A DNA stretch of 24,884 bases from CAYYHA01 sp964471535 (GTDB taxonomy: Bacteria > Myxococcota > Myxococcia > SLRQ01), in NCBI GenBank assembly GCA_964471535.1, contig CAYYHA010000039.1, positions 1 to 24,884 on the forward strand, in the 5' to 3' direction. How positions within the stretch are numbered: the stretch's first letter is position 1; each line of letters opens with the position of its first letter. Both the position numbers and the translations under genes were made by a program. Of this stretch, positions 18,664 through 24,884 are shown in pieces. The notes beneath the pieces are model-generated. The model did no database searches, was not told the origin of the DNA, and worked only from the letters and a program-made list of their open reading frames with translations.

Positions 18664-21170
18664 CAGGGGTGGGCCTCCTCGACGGTAACGAAAACGGGGC
18701 TCGTCCAGACCATATCCAGATCGGGGCCTTCGGTCCCTTCGACGGCCCGAAGGTAGTAGGAATGGGCGCCAGGCGAAACCTCGGCGTCGATCCAACGGCC
18801 GCTGCTCGCCTCCCCGCTCACCGGCACCTCGTGGACCACCTCCCCGTCGCGCAGGATGGCCAGCTCACTCAAGGGCCCCGGACCCTTCACATGCCATCGG
18901 ACGGTGGGCCTTCCGCCCTGCCCTGTCCCGGCCTTCCCTTCCCCGCCCATGGGAATCCCGTCCACCGCAGCGAGCGCGATCCACGGGCGACCCGAGGTGG
19001 CAAAGGTTCGGCGTGCATAGAGCGCGTCCCAAAGGGCCGCTCGCCCGTGGCCCTGCACCACCACACCGGTGAGCCCATGGCGCCAGGGATCACGACGGCG
19101 GCCGATCCCGTGGTGAAAGAGCAGCCCATGGGCATCGGAGCCCCCGAGGAAACCGAAGTGCGCCCCCAGGGCCAGCCCATAGGTGGCGAAGCCTTCCTGC
19201 TTGTCCCCGCGGGGGCGGATCCGCTGCTCGCCCGGGCGCTCGAAGGCGCCGTGGACGCTGACGATTTCGAAGTGCCGCTGCACCGTCTCGTCGAAGTGCT
19301 CCCAGTCGGTTCCGGTCCAGGCAGCGTGATGCGGTGCCGTGAACGCACGCTCGCGACGCAGCGCGCGGTTCAGCGCCGGCGTGTCCTCGTAGCCGTCGCG
19401 GTAGCCGTAGACGGGCGTCGGCGCATGACCGCGGAAGTAGACGTTGCGGTGGCCGGAGCCGCGGGGGCGCGGCGGCGTCGTCCACTCGTAGGCGTGGAGG
19501 GTGGTGAAGCCCTCGAAGCCGTCGAAGAGATCGGTGATCCAGGCGATCTCCGCGTGCTCCGAGGGGAAGAGTCGACTCCCCACCACGTAGTCGTGATCGG
19601 TGAGTACGGCGAAGTGCAGGCCCCGGACGAAGGCGCGGGCATAGATTTCGTCGGGCGGGCCGGTGCCGTCGCTCGCCGCCGAGTGCATGTGGACGTCCCC
19701 CCAATAGAGGTGAGCGCCCGCGGGGAAGGCGTCGCGGAGCAGGCGGGGGACCGGCGGCGCAGGCACCCGCAGCGGCGCCGGTGCCGGAGCGGAGCGCACC
19801 GAGCCCCTTGGGACCCATTGCGGCGCTCTGCCCGGACCATCGAAGGTGAAGCGCTCGAGCACCGCCTCGTGGCGGGCCCGGCGCACCAGGACCACCGTAC
19901 CATCCGCGGCCGCCGCGGCATCCATGTACATGCCGCGGGCCCCCCAACCCCGCCGGGTGAGATCGAGCACCGGCCGGCGCGTCTCGTCGTCGAGCACGGC
20001 CAGGAAGGCACCTTGCGAGGGCCGGGCCGCAACGACGATCCGGCCCGAGGGCGTCACCGCGAGCGCCGGGAACTCGGCGCCCTGCTGCTCCCCCGCGGGC
20101 ACCTCGCCCCAGGGCGCCGGTCGGCGCTCCAGCCGCAGCCACGCCCCGGGATCGGCGGCCGGATCGGGGATGCGGACCAGGTCCCAGGCCTTCACCAGTC
20201 CGCCCGGCAGCGAGGCATGGTAGGCGAGGAGAAGGGCGCCGTCCGGGGCCTCGGCGAGCCGCGGCGCCGCCTGGATCCCGGGGCCTCCGGCGGCCACGAC
20301 GGGGGCCTCCCATCCTCGCTCGCCGCGGCGGCGGAGGTGCACGTCGTAGTCGGGATCGGCCGCGCCGGTGGGCGCGTCGTCCTCGAGTGAATCCCAGGCG
20401 ACGACGACGCCGGCCGCCGTGGCGGCGACGGTGGGGCGCCTGTCGAGGCGGCCGCTCGAGACCACCTCAGCCGGGCCCAGCGCGGCTCCGGCGGCGCTGT
20501 AGGCCCGCCAGGCGATGTGCGAGCGGGCGCGGTCGGCCTGCTCCCACACCACGTGCACGGTGCCGTCCGGTCCGACGTCGAGGTCAGGATCGCAGTCGCG
20601 TCCCTGGCGCCGGGTCACCCGCAGGGTCGGGCCGGGCTCGGGCGCGAGACGCCGCAGGTAGATCTCGGTGCGGTGGTCGCCTCGCCGCGGTTGCCGGTCC
20701 CGGCCACACCAGGCCACCCAGACGGCACCGTCGGCGGCGGCAGCCAGGCGGGGGTGCCAGGCGCGGGCCCCGTCGGAGACGGGTATCGCCTCCCCGAGGG
20801 GGCCCTCGACCGAGTCGGCTCGCCGGAGGAAGAGGCGCTCGCGATCGCCGTAGCGGGAGACCACCGCCACGTAGAGGGCACCGTCCGGGGTGATGGCGAC
20901 CGACGGCGTCTCGTGGTCCATTCCCTCACGAATCGCCACGGGTTCCGCCCGGTGCACCCCAAAGGCGGCTCCACCGGGAGGAAGCGGAACGCGGGCCACC
21001 CGCTGCGCGGCAGAGGACCCCGCCACCCCAGGCTCCGCGCCCGATGCGGCGCGGTCCGCCGCCGGCCGCGCTGCCCCACCCTCGCGCTCCGGTGGCGGAA
21101 CGGCGAAGGCCAGCGCCAGCCACAGCAGGCCGGCCCCCACGGCCGCCGCGATCCGCATCGAAGTCCGCAC
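18663..21170 (-). CDS. Exported PHP-family (CehA/McbA-like) metallohydrolase with propeller domain
   Basis: An 835-residue protein. An N-terminal signal or anchor (IAAAVGAGLLWLALAFAV) is followed by about 400 residues of BNR/sialidase-like propeller repeats with recurring P-D-G-x-[LV] and V-A-W turns (for example ITPDGALYVAVVS, VGPDGTVHVVWE). The C-terminal half is a PHP domain of the DUF3604/CehA-McbA type, with candidate metal ligands in YWGDVHMHSAASDG (near residue 495), VLTDHDY, TAPHHA and GGSDAHG (near 678). A short beta domain ends the protein. GTG 21170 is preferred because a -10-like TAAGGT lies 8 nt upstream; ATG 21158 is an alternative. Its stop overlaps the start of the sulfatase-fold gene, so the two are translationally coupled and may attack one substrate. 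The substrate is unknown. Confidence 0.88.
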   Translation of the reverse strand: MRTSMRIAAAVGAGLLWLALAFAVPPPEREGGAARPAADRAASGAEPGVAGSSAAQRVARVPLPPGGAAFGVHRAEPVAIREGMDHETPSVAITPDGALYVAVVSRYGDRERLFLRRADSVEGPLGEAIPVSDGARAWHPRLAAAADGAVWVAWCGRDRQPRRGDHRTEIYLRRLAPEPGPTLRVTRRQGRDCDPDLDVGPDGTVHVVWEQADRARSHIAWRAYSAAGAALGPAEVVSSGRLDRRPTVAATAAGVVVAWDSLEDDAPTGAADPDYDVHLRRRGERGWEAPVVAAGGPGIQAAPRLAEAPDGALLLAYHASLPGGLVKAWDLVRIPDPAADPGAWLRLERRPAPWGEVPAGEQQGAEFPALAVTPSGRIVVAARPSQGAFLAVLDDETRRPVLDLTRRGWGARGMYMDAAAAADGTVVLVRRARHEAVLERFTFDGPGRAPQWVPRGSVRSAPAPAPLRVPAPPVPRLLRDAFPAGAHLYWGDVHMHSAASDGTGPPDEIYARAFVRGLHFAVLTDHDYVVGSRLFPSEHAEIAWITDLFDGFEGFTTLHAYEWTTPPRPRGSGHRNVYFRGHAPTPVYGYRDGYEDTPALNRALRRERAFTAPHHAAWTGTDWEHFDETVQRHFEIVSVHGAFERPGEQRIRPRGDKQEGFATYGLALGAHFGFLGGSDAHGLLFHHGIGRRRDPWRHGLTGVVVQGHGRAALWDALYARRTFATSGRPWIALAAVDGIPMGGEGKAGTGQGGRPTVRWHVKGPGPLSELAILRDGEVVHEVPVSGEASSGRWIDAEVSPGAHSYYLRAVEGTEGPDLDMVWTSPVFVTVEEAHP

Positions 21171-21178
21171 GCCGAGGC

Positions 21179-21184
21179 ACCTTA
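21179..21184 (-). promoter_or_regulatory. Putative -10 element (TAAGGT) for the PHP-sulfatase operon
   Basis: TAAGGT on the minus strand is 8 nt from GTG 21170, again a leaderless spacing. No clear -35 is seen. The overlapping plus-strand TACCCT at 21183-21188 could serve the divergent methyltransferase gene. Confidence 0.32.
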
Positions 21185-21217
21185 CCCTCCGGCGACGGGC
21201 CGTGCCACCATCCGGGC

Positions 21218-21946
21218 ATGTCCGACCCGTTGCAGCAGATCACCGTCGTCCTCCACCGAACCCGCAGTCCCGAGAACGTGGGGGCCGTAGCCCGGGCCAT
21301 GGCCAACTTCGGACTCGCCCACCTGCGCCTCGCCGATCCCGCCGGCTTCTCGCTCCCTCACGCGCGCCGGGTGGCGACGCATGCCGCAGGGCTGGTGGAG
21401 GAGGCCACGGTGCTCCCCTCGCTGGAGGAGGCCCTATCGGATGCGGCCCGCATCGTGGCCACCAGCGGCGCGCCGGGGCCCGGGCTTCCCGTGGTCGACC
21501 CCATCCGGGCTGCCGAGTGGATGGTGGACGCTGCCGCCTCCGGCGCGCGGGTCGCCCTCGTCTTCGGCAACGAGACGAGCGGCTTGCCGCGGCGCGTGCT
21601 GGAGTGTGCACACCTCGTCTCGGTCATCCCCGCCCATGTGGGGCACACCTCGCTCAACGTGGCCCAGGCGGTACTGCTGCACGCCTGGGAGATCTGGCGG
21701 GCGCTCGGCCGGGCGGGGGTCGAGGTGGCCGAATCTGCCCCGATGCGCGGCGAGGACCTCGCCCGACTGCGGGACGGTGCCCGGCGGCTCCTCTTGGACA
21801 TCGGCTACCTGAACCCGCAGCAACCGCGGAAGATCCTGGGGGAACTCGAGCGCCTCTTCGTGCGCGCCGCGCCCACCGAACGGGAAGCGAGCCTGCTCCT
21901 CGGACTCTTGCGGCAGCTCGAGTGGGCCGTCTACCACCGCCCGTGA
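21218..21946 (+). CDS. trmJ: TrmJ-like SPOUT RNA 2'-O-methyltransferase
   Basis: A 242-residue protein starting at ATG 21218; the frame is open upstream, but the first residues MSDPLQQITVVLHRTRSPEN match a family N-terminus. The three SPOUT/TrmH motifs are present: RSPENVGAVARAMANFG (motif 1), VALVFGNETSGL (motif 2) and TSLNVAQAVLLHAWE (motif 3). The length and C-terminal helical extension fit TrmJ, which methylates the ribose at position 32 of tRNA using S-adenosylmethionine in the cytoplasm. Another TrmH-family member cannot be excluded from sequence alone. It stands alone, divergent from the PHP gene and convergent with the SH3-barrel gene, with no obvious Shine-Dalgarno. Confidence 0.85.
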   Translation: MSDPLQQITVVLHRTRSPENVGAVARAMANFGLAHLRLADPAGFSLPHARRVATHAAGLVEEATVLPSLEEALSDAARIVATSGAPGPGLPVVDPIRAAEWMVDAAASGARVALVFGNETSGLPRRVLECAHLVSVIPAHVGHTSLNVAQAVLLHAWEIWRALGRAGVEVAESAPMRGEDLARLRDGARRLLLDIGYLNPQQPRKILGELERLFVRAAPTEREASLLLGLLRQLEWAVYHRP

Positions 21947-21972
21947 TCCGCGGCGGTCCGGAGCGAGCGGTG

Positions 21973-22000
21973 AAAAGACGCGGGCGGCTCGGCAAGCCGC
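21973..22000 (-). terminator. Possible weak terminator after the SH3-barrel gene
   Basis: A perfect 6-bp hairpin, GCGGCT-TGCCG-AGCCGC on the minus strand (22000-21984), lies 22 nt past the stop codon at 22022. The nearest T run (TTTT, 21976-21973) is 7 nt downstream of the stem, further than usual, so the call is tentative. Confidence 0.3.
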
Positions 22001-22021
22001 GACGGTCGGTCGCGGGCCGCC

Positions 22022-23635
22022 TCAGAAGTGACGCGCCACCCCCGCTGAGAGCCCGTGCGCGAGGTCCTCGGTGCGGGCCTCGGTGACGTCGGGGCTGCGG
22101 GTCCCCCCGCCGCTGAAGCGCGCATCGCGCCCGTAAAGGCGATAACGGAGGTCGAGGCTCCAGCCCGCCCACAGCGGTGCGCGAAGGCCCACCTCCCCGT
22201 GCCACCCGAGCACGGGCGCCCCCTGCCCCAGGGTCTCGGGCCACTGGGTGGCGAAGAGCAGCGACGGGCCGCCTTCGAGGTGCAGGCGGATGGGCACCCC
22301 GGGCAGCGGTGCTTCGACGCCGAGGCTCAGCCGCCCGCCGTGCCACGTGTGCGCGGTGAAGAGCACGGTGTTGGCCGGCTGCTGCGGCGCAAACTGGCTG
22401 AAGAGGTAGCCGCCCCGCAGGAGCAGGGCGAGGGCGCCGCCTCCGAGGGGCAGGCGCCACGAGAGATCCGCCGCCCCATCGAGAGCGAGCGCGGAGAGCT
22501 GAATGGTCGTATCCCCCACCGGGACGTCGATGCCCGCGACATAGCCCGCGGAGAGGTCGAGGCGCAGCGCAAGGCCCGGTGCGAAGGCATAGCTCCCGCG
22601 GGCGCTCACCCCGGCGGCGAACGCATCGATGGCGTAGTTGAGCATCGGGTCGGCCACGTCGGTCCGGACCCGCTCCCGGAGGGAGAGGTAACCCCCGCCG
22701 AGGGAGAGATCGACGCCGGCGCGGTCCGACGGCGGCGGTGCCGCGGGCGTCTGCCCCGGCGCCTTCGTCGCTTCGGCCGCAGGACCTCGCGGCGTGCGGG
22801 CTTCCTTCGGCAGGTAGGCGAGGACGTCCCGGTGGATCCAGCCCACGGGGGCATCGGGCCCCTCTCCGAAGCGCACCTTCACCCACCGGCCCTTCTCGTC
22901 GATCTCCAGAAAGTCGAGGCGCTGCTTGGGCTGCGCGATGGCAACGAGGCGGGAGGCGTCGTCCCGATCGAGGTGGATGGGCGCCTGCGCGGCCACCACC
23001 ACCTTGCCTTCGAGCTCGGCCTCCCGCAGCGCCGCCTTGCGCCGCGTCTTCTTTCGCTTCGCTTGGGCCCGGCGCCCGGCGCGTGCCGCCGGAGCTCGCT
23101 TCACCGCAGCAGCCGTCTCGCGGCTCGCGCCGGGGGAGGCCGGGGCGGTCTCGGGGCCCGGAGCACCGGCGCCCTCTGCCGCCGCCGCGGCACGGGCGGG
23201 GGCCGCAGCGCCCGCAGCCGACTCCGCCTCCGCCGTGGCCTTCGCCGGCGGCGCCGCCTCGGCGCGGGGCGGCGTGGCGCCTCGCCCCCTCCACCGCCTG
23301 GCCTTCGGTGGCTTTCGCTTGGTGCGGGCCGAGCCTCCGCTCTGGCCGCGGCCGAGAACCGTGACCCCATCGGTGTGCACCCAGCCCGCCGAGCCGCCGG
23401 GGAGCCGCACCCGGATCCACTCGCCGCGAACCGCGAGCACCTTCAAACAGGCCCCTGCCGCCACGCGGCCGGCGATGCCGGAGGTGGGATCGGCTGCCTC
23501 GAAGACGGCGGTGGGCATGGCGATCTCCGCCACCCGTCCCCGCTTGGGGGGCTTGCACGCGGCAGCGGCCCGCGCTGCGCCACTCGCGCCCGCGAGTAGC
23601 GTGAGGAGACCGAGACACAGGCTGCAAAGACGCAT
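22022..23635 (-). CDS. Two SH3-like domains plus outer-membrane beta-barrel protein
   Basis: A 537-residue protein. ATG 23635 is chosen for its signal peptide (MRLCSLCLGLLTLLAGASGA); the upstream in-frame extension lacks protein-like features. The first SH3b-like domain is about 35-95 (EWIRVRLPGGSAGWVHTDGV). An Ala/Pro/Lys/Arg-rich linker covers about 100-205. The second SH3b-like domain is about 208-275 (GRWVKVRFGEGPDAPVGWIH). A further Pro-rich linker leads to a barrel-like domain of about 230 residues (307-537) that ends in GLSAGVARHF, a C-terminal Phe typical of outer-membrane strands. SH3b domains often bind peptidoglycan, so the protein may tie the wall to the outer membrane (inference). 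A -10-like TACACT lies 9 nt upstream of the start. No named family is recognised for the whole architecture. Confidence 0.82.
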   Translation of the reverse strand: MRLCSLCLGLLTLLAGASGAARAAAACKPPKRGRVAEIAMPTAVFEAADPTSGIAGRVAAGACLKVLAVRGEWIRVRLPGGSAGWVHTDGVTVLGRGQSGGSARTKRKPPKARRWRGRGATPPRAEAAPPAKATAEAESAAGAAAPARAAAAAEGAGAPGPETAPASPGASRETAAAVKRAPAARAGRRAQAKRKKTRRKAALREAELEGKVVVAAQAPIHLDRDDASRLVAIAQPKQRLDFLEIDEKGRWVKVRFGEGPDAPVGWIHRDVLAYLPKEARTPRGPAAEATKAPGQTPAAPPPSDRAGVDLSLGGGYLSLRERVRTDVADPMLNYAIDAFAAGVSARGSYAFAPGLALRLDLSAGYVAGIDVPVGDTTIQLSALALDGAADLSWRLPLGGGALALLLRGGYLFSQFAPQQPANTVLFTAHTWHGGRLSLGVEAPLPGVPIRLHLEGGPSLLFATQWPETLGQGAPVLGWHGEVGLRAPLWAGWSLDLRYRLYGRDARFSGGGTRSPDVTEARTEDLAHGLSAGVARHF

Positions 23636-23644
23636 CGCCCGGCG

Positions 23645-23650
23645 AGTGTA
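23645..23650 (-). promoter_or_regulatory. Putative -10 element (TACACT) for the SH3-barrel gene
   Basis: TACACT on the minus strand is 9 nt upstream of ATG 23635. Transcription from it would begin within a few bases of the ATG. No clear -35 is visible and no Shine-Dalgarno is present, which fits a leaderless mRNA. Confidence 0.36.
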
Positions 23651-23738
23651 GCGCAGGCGCGCCTCTCCATGGGACCGCCCGCGGACCGCCGCGCCCGGGG
23701 GCCGAGACGCGGAGGGCGCCGGCGGACGAACGAGCTGG

Positions 23739-23774
23739 AAAAGAAGAAACCGCCCCCACCCCATGTGAGGGCGG
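23739..23774 (-). terminator. Intrinsic terminator after the lipoprotein gene
   Basis: On the minus strand, CCGCCCTCAC-ATGGG-GTGGGGGCGG forms a 10-bp stem (one U-G wobble) with a 5-nt loop, immediately followed by the T-rich tract TTTCTTCTTTT. It lies about 90 nt past the lipoprotein stop at 23865 and ends the sigma54-type unit before the SH3-barrel promoter. No gene is seen in the rest of 23636-23864. Confidence 0.82.
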
Positions 23775-23864
23775 CCACATCCGGGGCGGAGGTCGCGGAG
23801 TCGCCCGCGGATGCGTTGACCCATCGTCATGATGCTCGCGGAAACGTTCTCGTGCCGGCCCCAC

Positions 23865-24644
23865 TCACCCGCCATCGCCTGCGGCCCCATCGGGTGGGCC
23901 CCCGTCGCCGGGACCCCCGTCCGGGGTCCCACCGTCGGGCACCTCGCAGCTCATCGGCGGCTCGGGCCAGCAGGGATCCTCCGCCGCCGGGCTGCATCCG
24001 GCAAAGGCGCTGCGATCGTGGGTGCCGAGATAGGTGGCGAAGCCGGACTCGTAGCAGTTGCGTGTGGTCTTGGCCGCCTCCATCCAATCGAGGATCGGCT
24101 GGTAGGGCGTGGGGTCCGCCTCGGTCCAGGTCAGGCCGTTGTGCGCGGTTACCGGGACGCGGACGACCAACTGCAACAGCGGAGCGTTCAGCGGATCGCT
24201 CTCCCGCCCCGAGACATAGGCGTCCACCTGCTCGGCGGTGCGCCGCAGGTTGAGGGACCACTGCGCCTCGAGGGTGGGGTCGGGGTAGAGCAGGAAGAAC
24301 GTATTCGGATCCTTGTCGGGAGGCGGGTCGCGGAAATCGTGGCAGCCGCCGTTGAGACAGCCAGCGCTATTGAGCGTCGGGAAGACCTGGGTCTCGTAGG
24401 GGTCTCGCGCATAGGGGTAGGTGGAGAACGGCGGGCACTCCGCTGGCTTCGTGCACGCCTCACCCCCGTCGCCGCCCGCATCGGGGGCACCCGCATCCAC
24501 AGCGGCGTCGGGGGTCCCCGCATCGGCACCGCCGGAGCCAAGCGGCGGCACCCCGAACTCGACCCGCCCGCAGGCGAGAGACGCTGTGGCGACAAGGGCG
24601 ACCATGGAAGCAATCCGGCGTATCGGTGGGCTCGTACGGTGCAT
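23865..24644 (-). CDS. Putative lipoprotein with CX4CH motif
   Basis: A 259-residue exported protein. The N-terminus (IASMVALVATASLACG) is a signal peptide ending in a relaxed lipobox, SLAC, so lipidation at Cys25 is likely but not certain. An Asp/Ala/Gly/Pro linker follows, then a folded domain of about 170 residues, and a terminal PDGG-type low-complexity tail. The folded part contains GCLNGGCHDF, a CX4CH motif seen in many myxobacterial lipoproteins and resembling but not matching the CXXCH heme site. Several other Cys may form disulfides. ATG 24644 is used; the internal ATG at 24605 would also leave a short signal. It lies 58 nt downstream of a 28-residue membrane peptide and probably shares its sigma54-type promoter. 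No function is recognised. Confidence 0.82.
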   Translation of the reverse strand: MHRTSPPIRRIASMVALVATASLACGRVEFGVPPLGSGGADAGTPDAAVDAGAPDAGGDGGEACTKPAECPPFSTYPYARDPYETQVFPTLNSAGCLNGGCHDFRDPPPDKDPNTFFLLYPDPTLEAQWSLNLRRTAEQVDAYVSGRESDPLNAPLLQLVVRVPVTAHNGLTWTEADPTPYQPILDWMEAAKTTRNCYESGFATYLGTHDRSAFAGCSPAAEDPCWPEPPMSCEVPDGGTPDGGPGDGGPPDGAAGDGG

Positions 24645-24702
24645 CTTCGGCCTCGACCCATCCGCCGCCGGCGGCCTGGAGGCGGACGGCGGTCGAACGG
24701 AG

Positions 24703-24789
24703 CTACACGGGCGCGGTGATCACGCCCAGGGCGATGAGAATGGTCGTGGCCGTCAAGATCGCGAACATGAGCCGATCCGCAAGGTGCAT
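24703..24789 (-). CDS. Small 28-residue membrane peptide
   Basis: A short open frame from ATG 24789 to TAG 24705-24703. The peptide starts MHLADRLMFAIL and continues through a single hydrophobic helix of about 20 residues to a TAPV end. It is preceded by a perfect AGGAGG five bases before the ATG, the strongest ribosome binding site in the window, and by a near-consensus sigma54 promoter. The lipoprotein gene follows 58 nt downstream on the same strand. The charged N-terminus (H, D, R) suggests an N-in single-pass protein. It resembles in size the small helper subunits of membrane complexes, but it matches none that can be named. Confidence 0.72.
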   Translation of the reverse strand: MHLADRLMFAILTATTILIALGVITAPV

Positions 24790-24794
24790 GGCGC

Positions 24795-24800
24795 CCTCCT
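24795..24800 (-). promoter_or_regulatory. Strong Shine-Dalgarno (AGGAGG)
   Basis: AGGAGG on the minus strand with 5-nt spacing to ATG 24789. It is unusual here because most genes in this window lack a recognisable Shine-Dalgarno, and it is the main reason for calling the 28-codon frame a gene. Confidence 0.75.
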
Positions 24801-24830
24801 CTTGCTGGCTGCGAGTCATCGGAGGGGGGT

Positions 24831-24849
24831 AGAGCAACCACCATGCCAG
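24831..24849 (-). promoter_or_regulatory. Putative sigma54 (-24/-12) promoter
   Basis: The minus strand reads CTGGCATGGTGGTTGCTCT. This matches the sigma54 consensus YTGGCACGRNNNTTGCW with one mismatch (T for C) and has the required GG-N10-GC. Transcription would start near 24821, leaving a leader of about 30 nt that contains the AGGAGG site. Any activator site would lie upstream, mostly beyond the window edge. Confidence 0.6.
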
Positions 24850-24884
24850 CGCTCGGCGGGCCCAAGCCTCTGAAATGACGGCCG

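Noticed and set aside
18664..18795. A 44-residue N-terminal extension of the sulfatase-fold protein
   Set aside because: It lies within the PHP gene and would bury the signal peptide; ATGA coupling at 18663 is a better explanation.

Overview
The window is GC-rich and densely coded, and reads as a chromosome segment of a Myxococcota (myxobacterial-type) bacterium. Evidence: a secreted subtilase-like protein ends in a MYXO-CTERM tripartite tail; a Ser/Thr kinase carries PEGA repeats and sits beside an FHA-domain sigma54 activator; a lipoprotein has Asp/Gly/Ala/Pro-rich linkers. No rRNA, tRNA, insertion sequence or CRISPR array was recognised.

Layout. (1) 65-4166, plus strand: a small two-helix membrane protein, then a large secreted subtilase-like protein with EF-hand-like loops, about seven VCBS/FG-GAP repeats and a MYXO-CTERM tail. 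(2) 4163-7812, minus strand: a membrane Ser/Thr kinase with periplasmic PEGA repeats, followed by an FHA-AAA+-Fis sigma54 activator. The activator and the subtilase converge, and their stop codons share one CTAG. (3) 7884-17154, plus strand: divergent from the kinase, a four-gene run. It holds a membrane TPR protein; a fusion of cyclic-nucleotide-type sensor, four [4Fe-4S] clusters and a probable di-heme b membrane domain; a 30-CXXCH secreted cytochrome c; and an outer-membrane beta-barrel. (4) 17203-21170, minus strand: a translationally coupled pair, a propeller-plus-PHP metallohydrolase followed by a sulfatase-fold enzyme with Thr at the usual formylglycine position. (5) 21218-21946, plus strand: a TrmJ-like SPOUT RNA methyltransferase. 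(6) 22022-23635, minus strand: a protein with two SH3-like domains and an outer-membrane barrel. (7) 23739-24849, minus strand: a compact unit with a near-consensus sigma54 promoter, a 28-residue membrane peptide with a strong ribosome binding site, a lipoprotein with a CX4CH motif, and a clear intrinsic terminator.

The standout is region 3. It encodes an inner-membrane Fe-S/cytochrome b module, a 30-heme periplasmic or extracellular wire and a porin-like barrel in consecutive genes with tight or overlapping junctions. This looks like a complete trans-envelope electron conduit fused to a regulatory domain, with a kinase and FHA regulator transcribed divergently from the same 71-bp spacer. Its function and direction of electron flow are inferred. 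Several promoters place the -10 hexamer 6-9 nt before the start codon, suggesting leaderless mRNAs.
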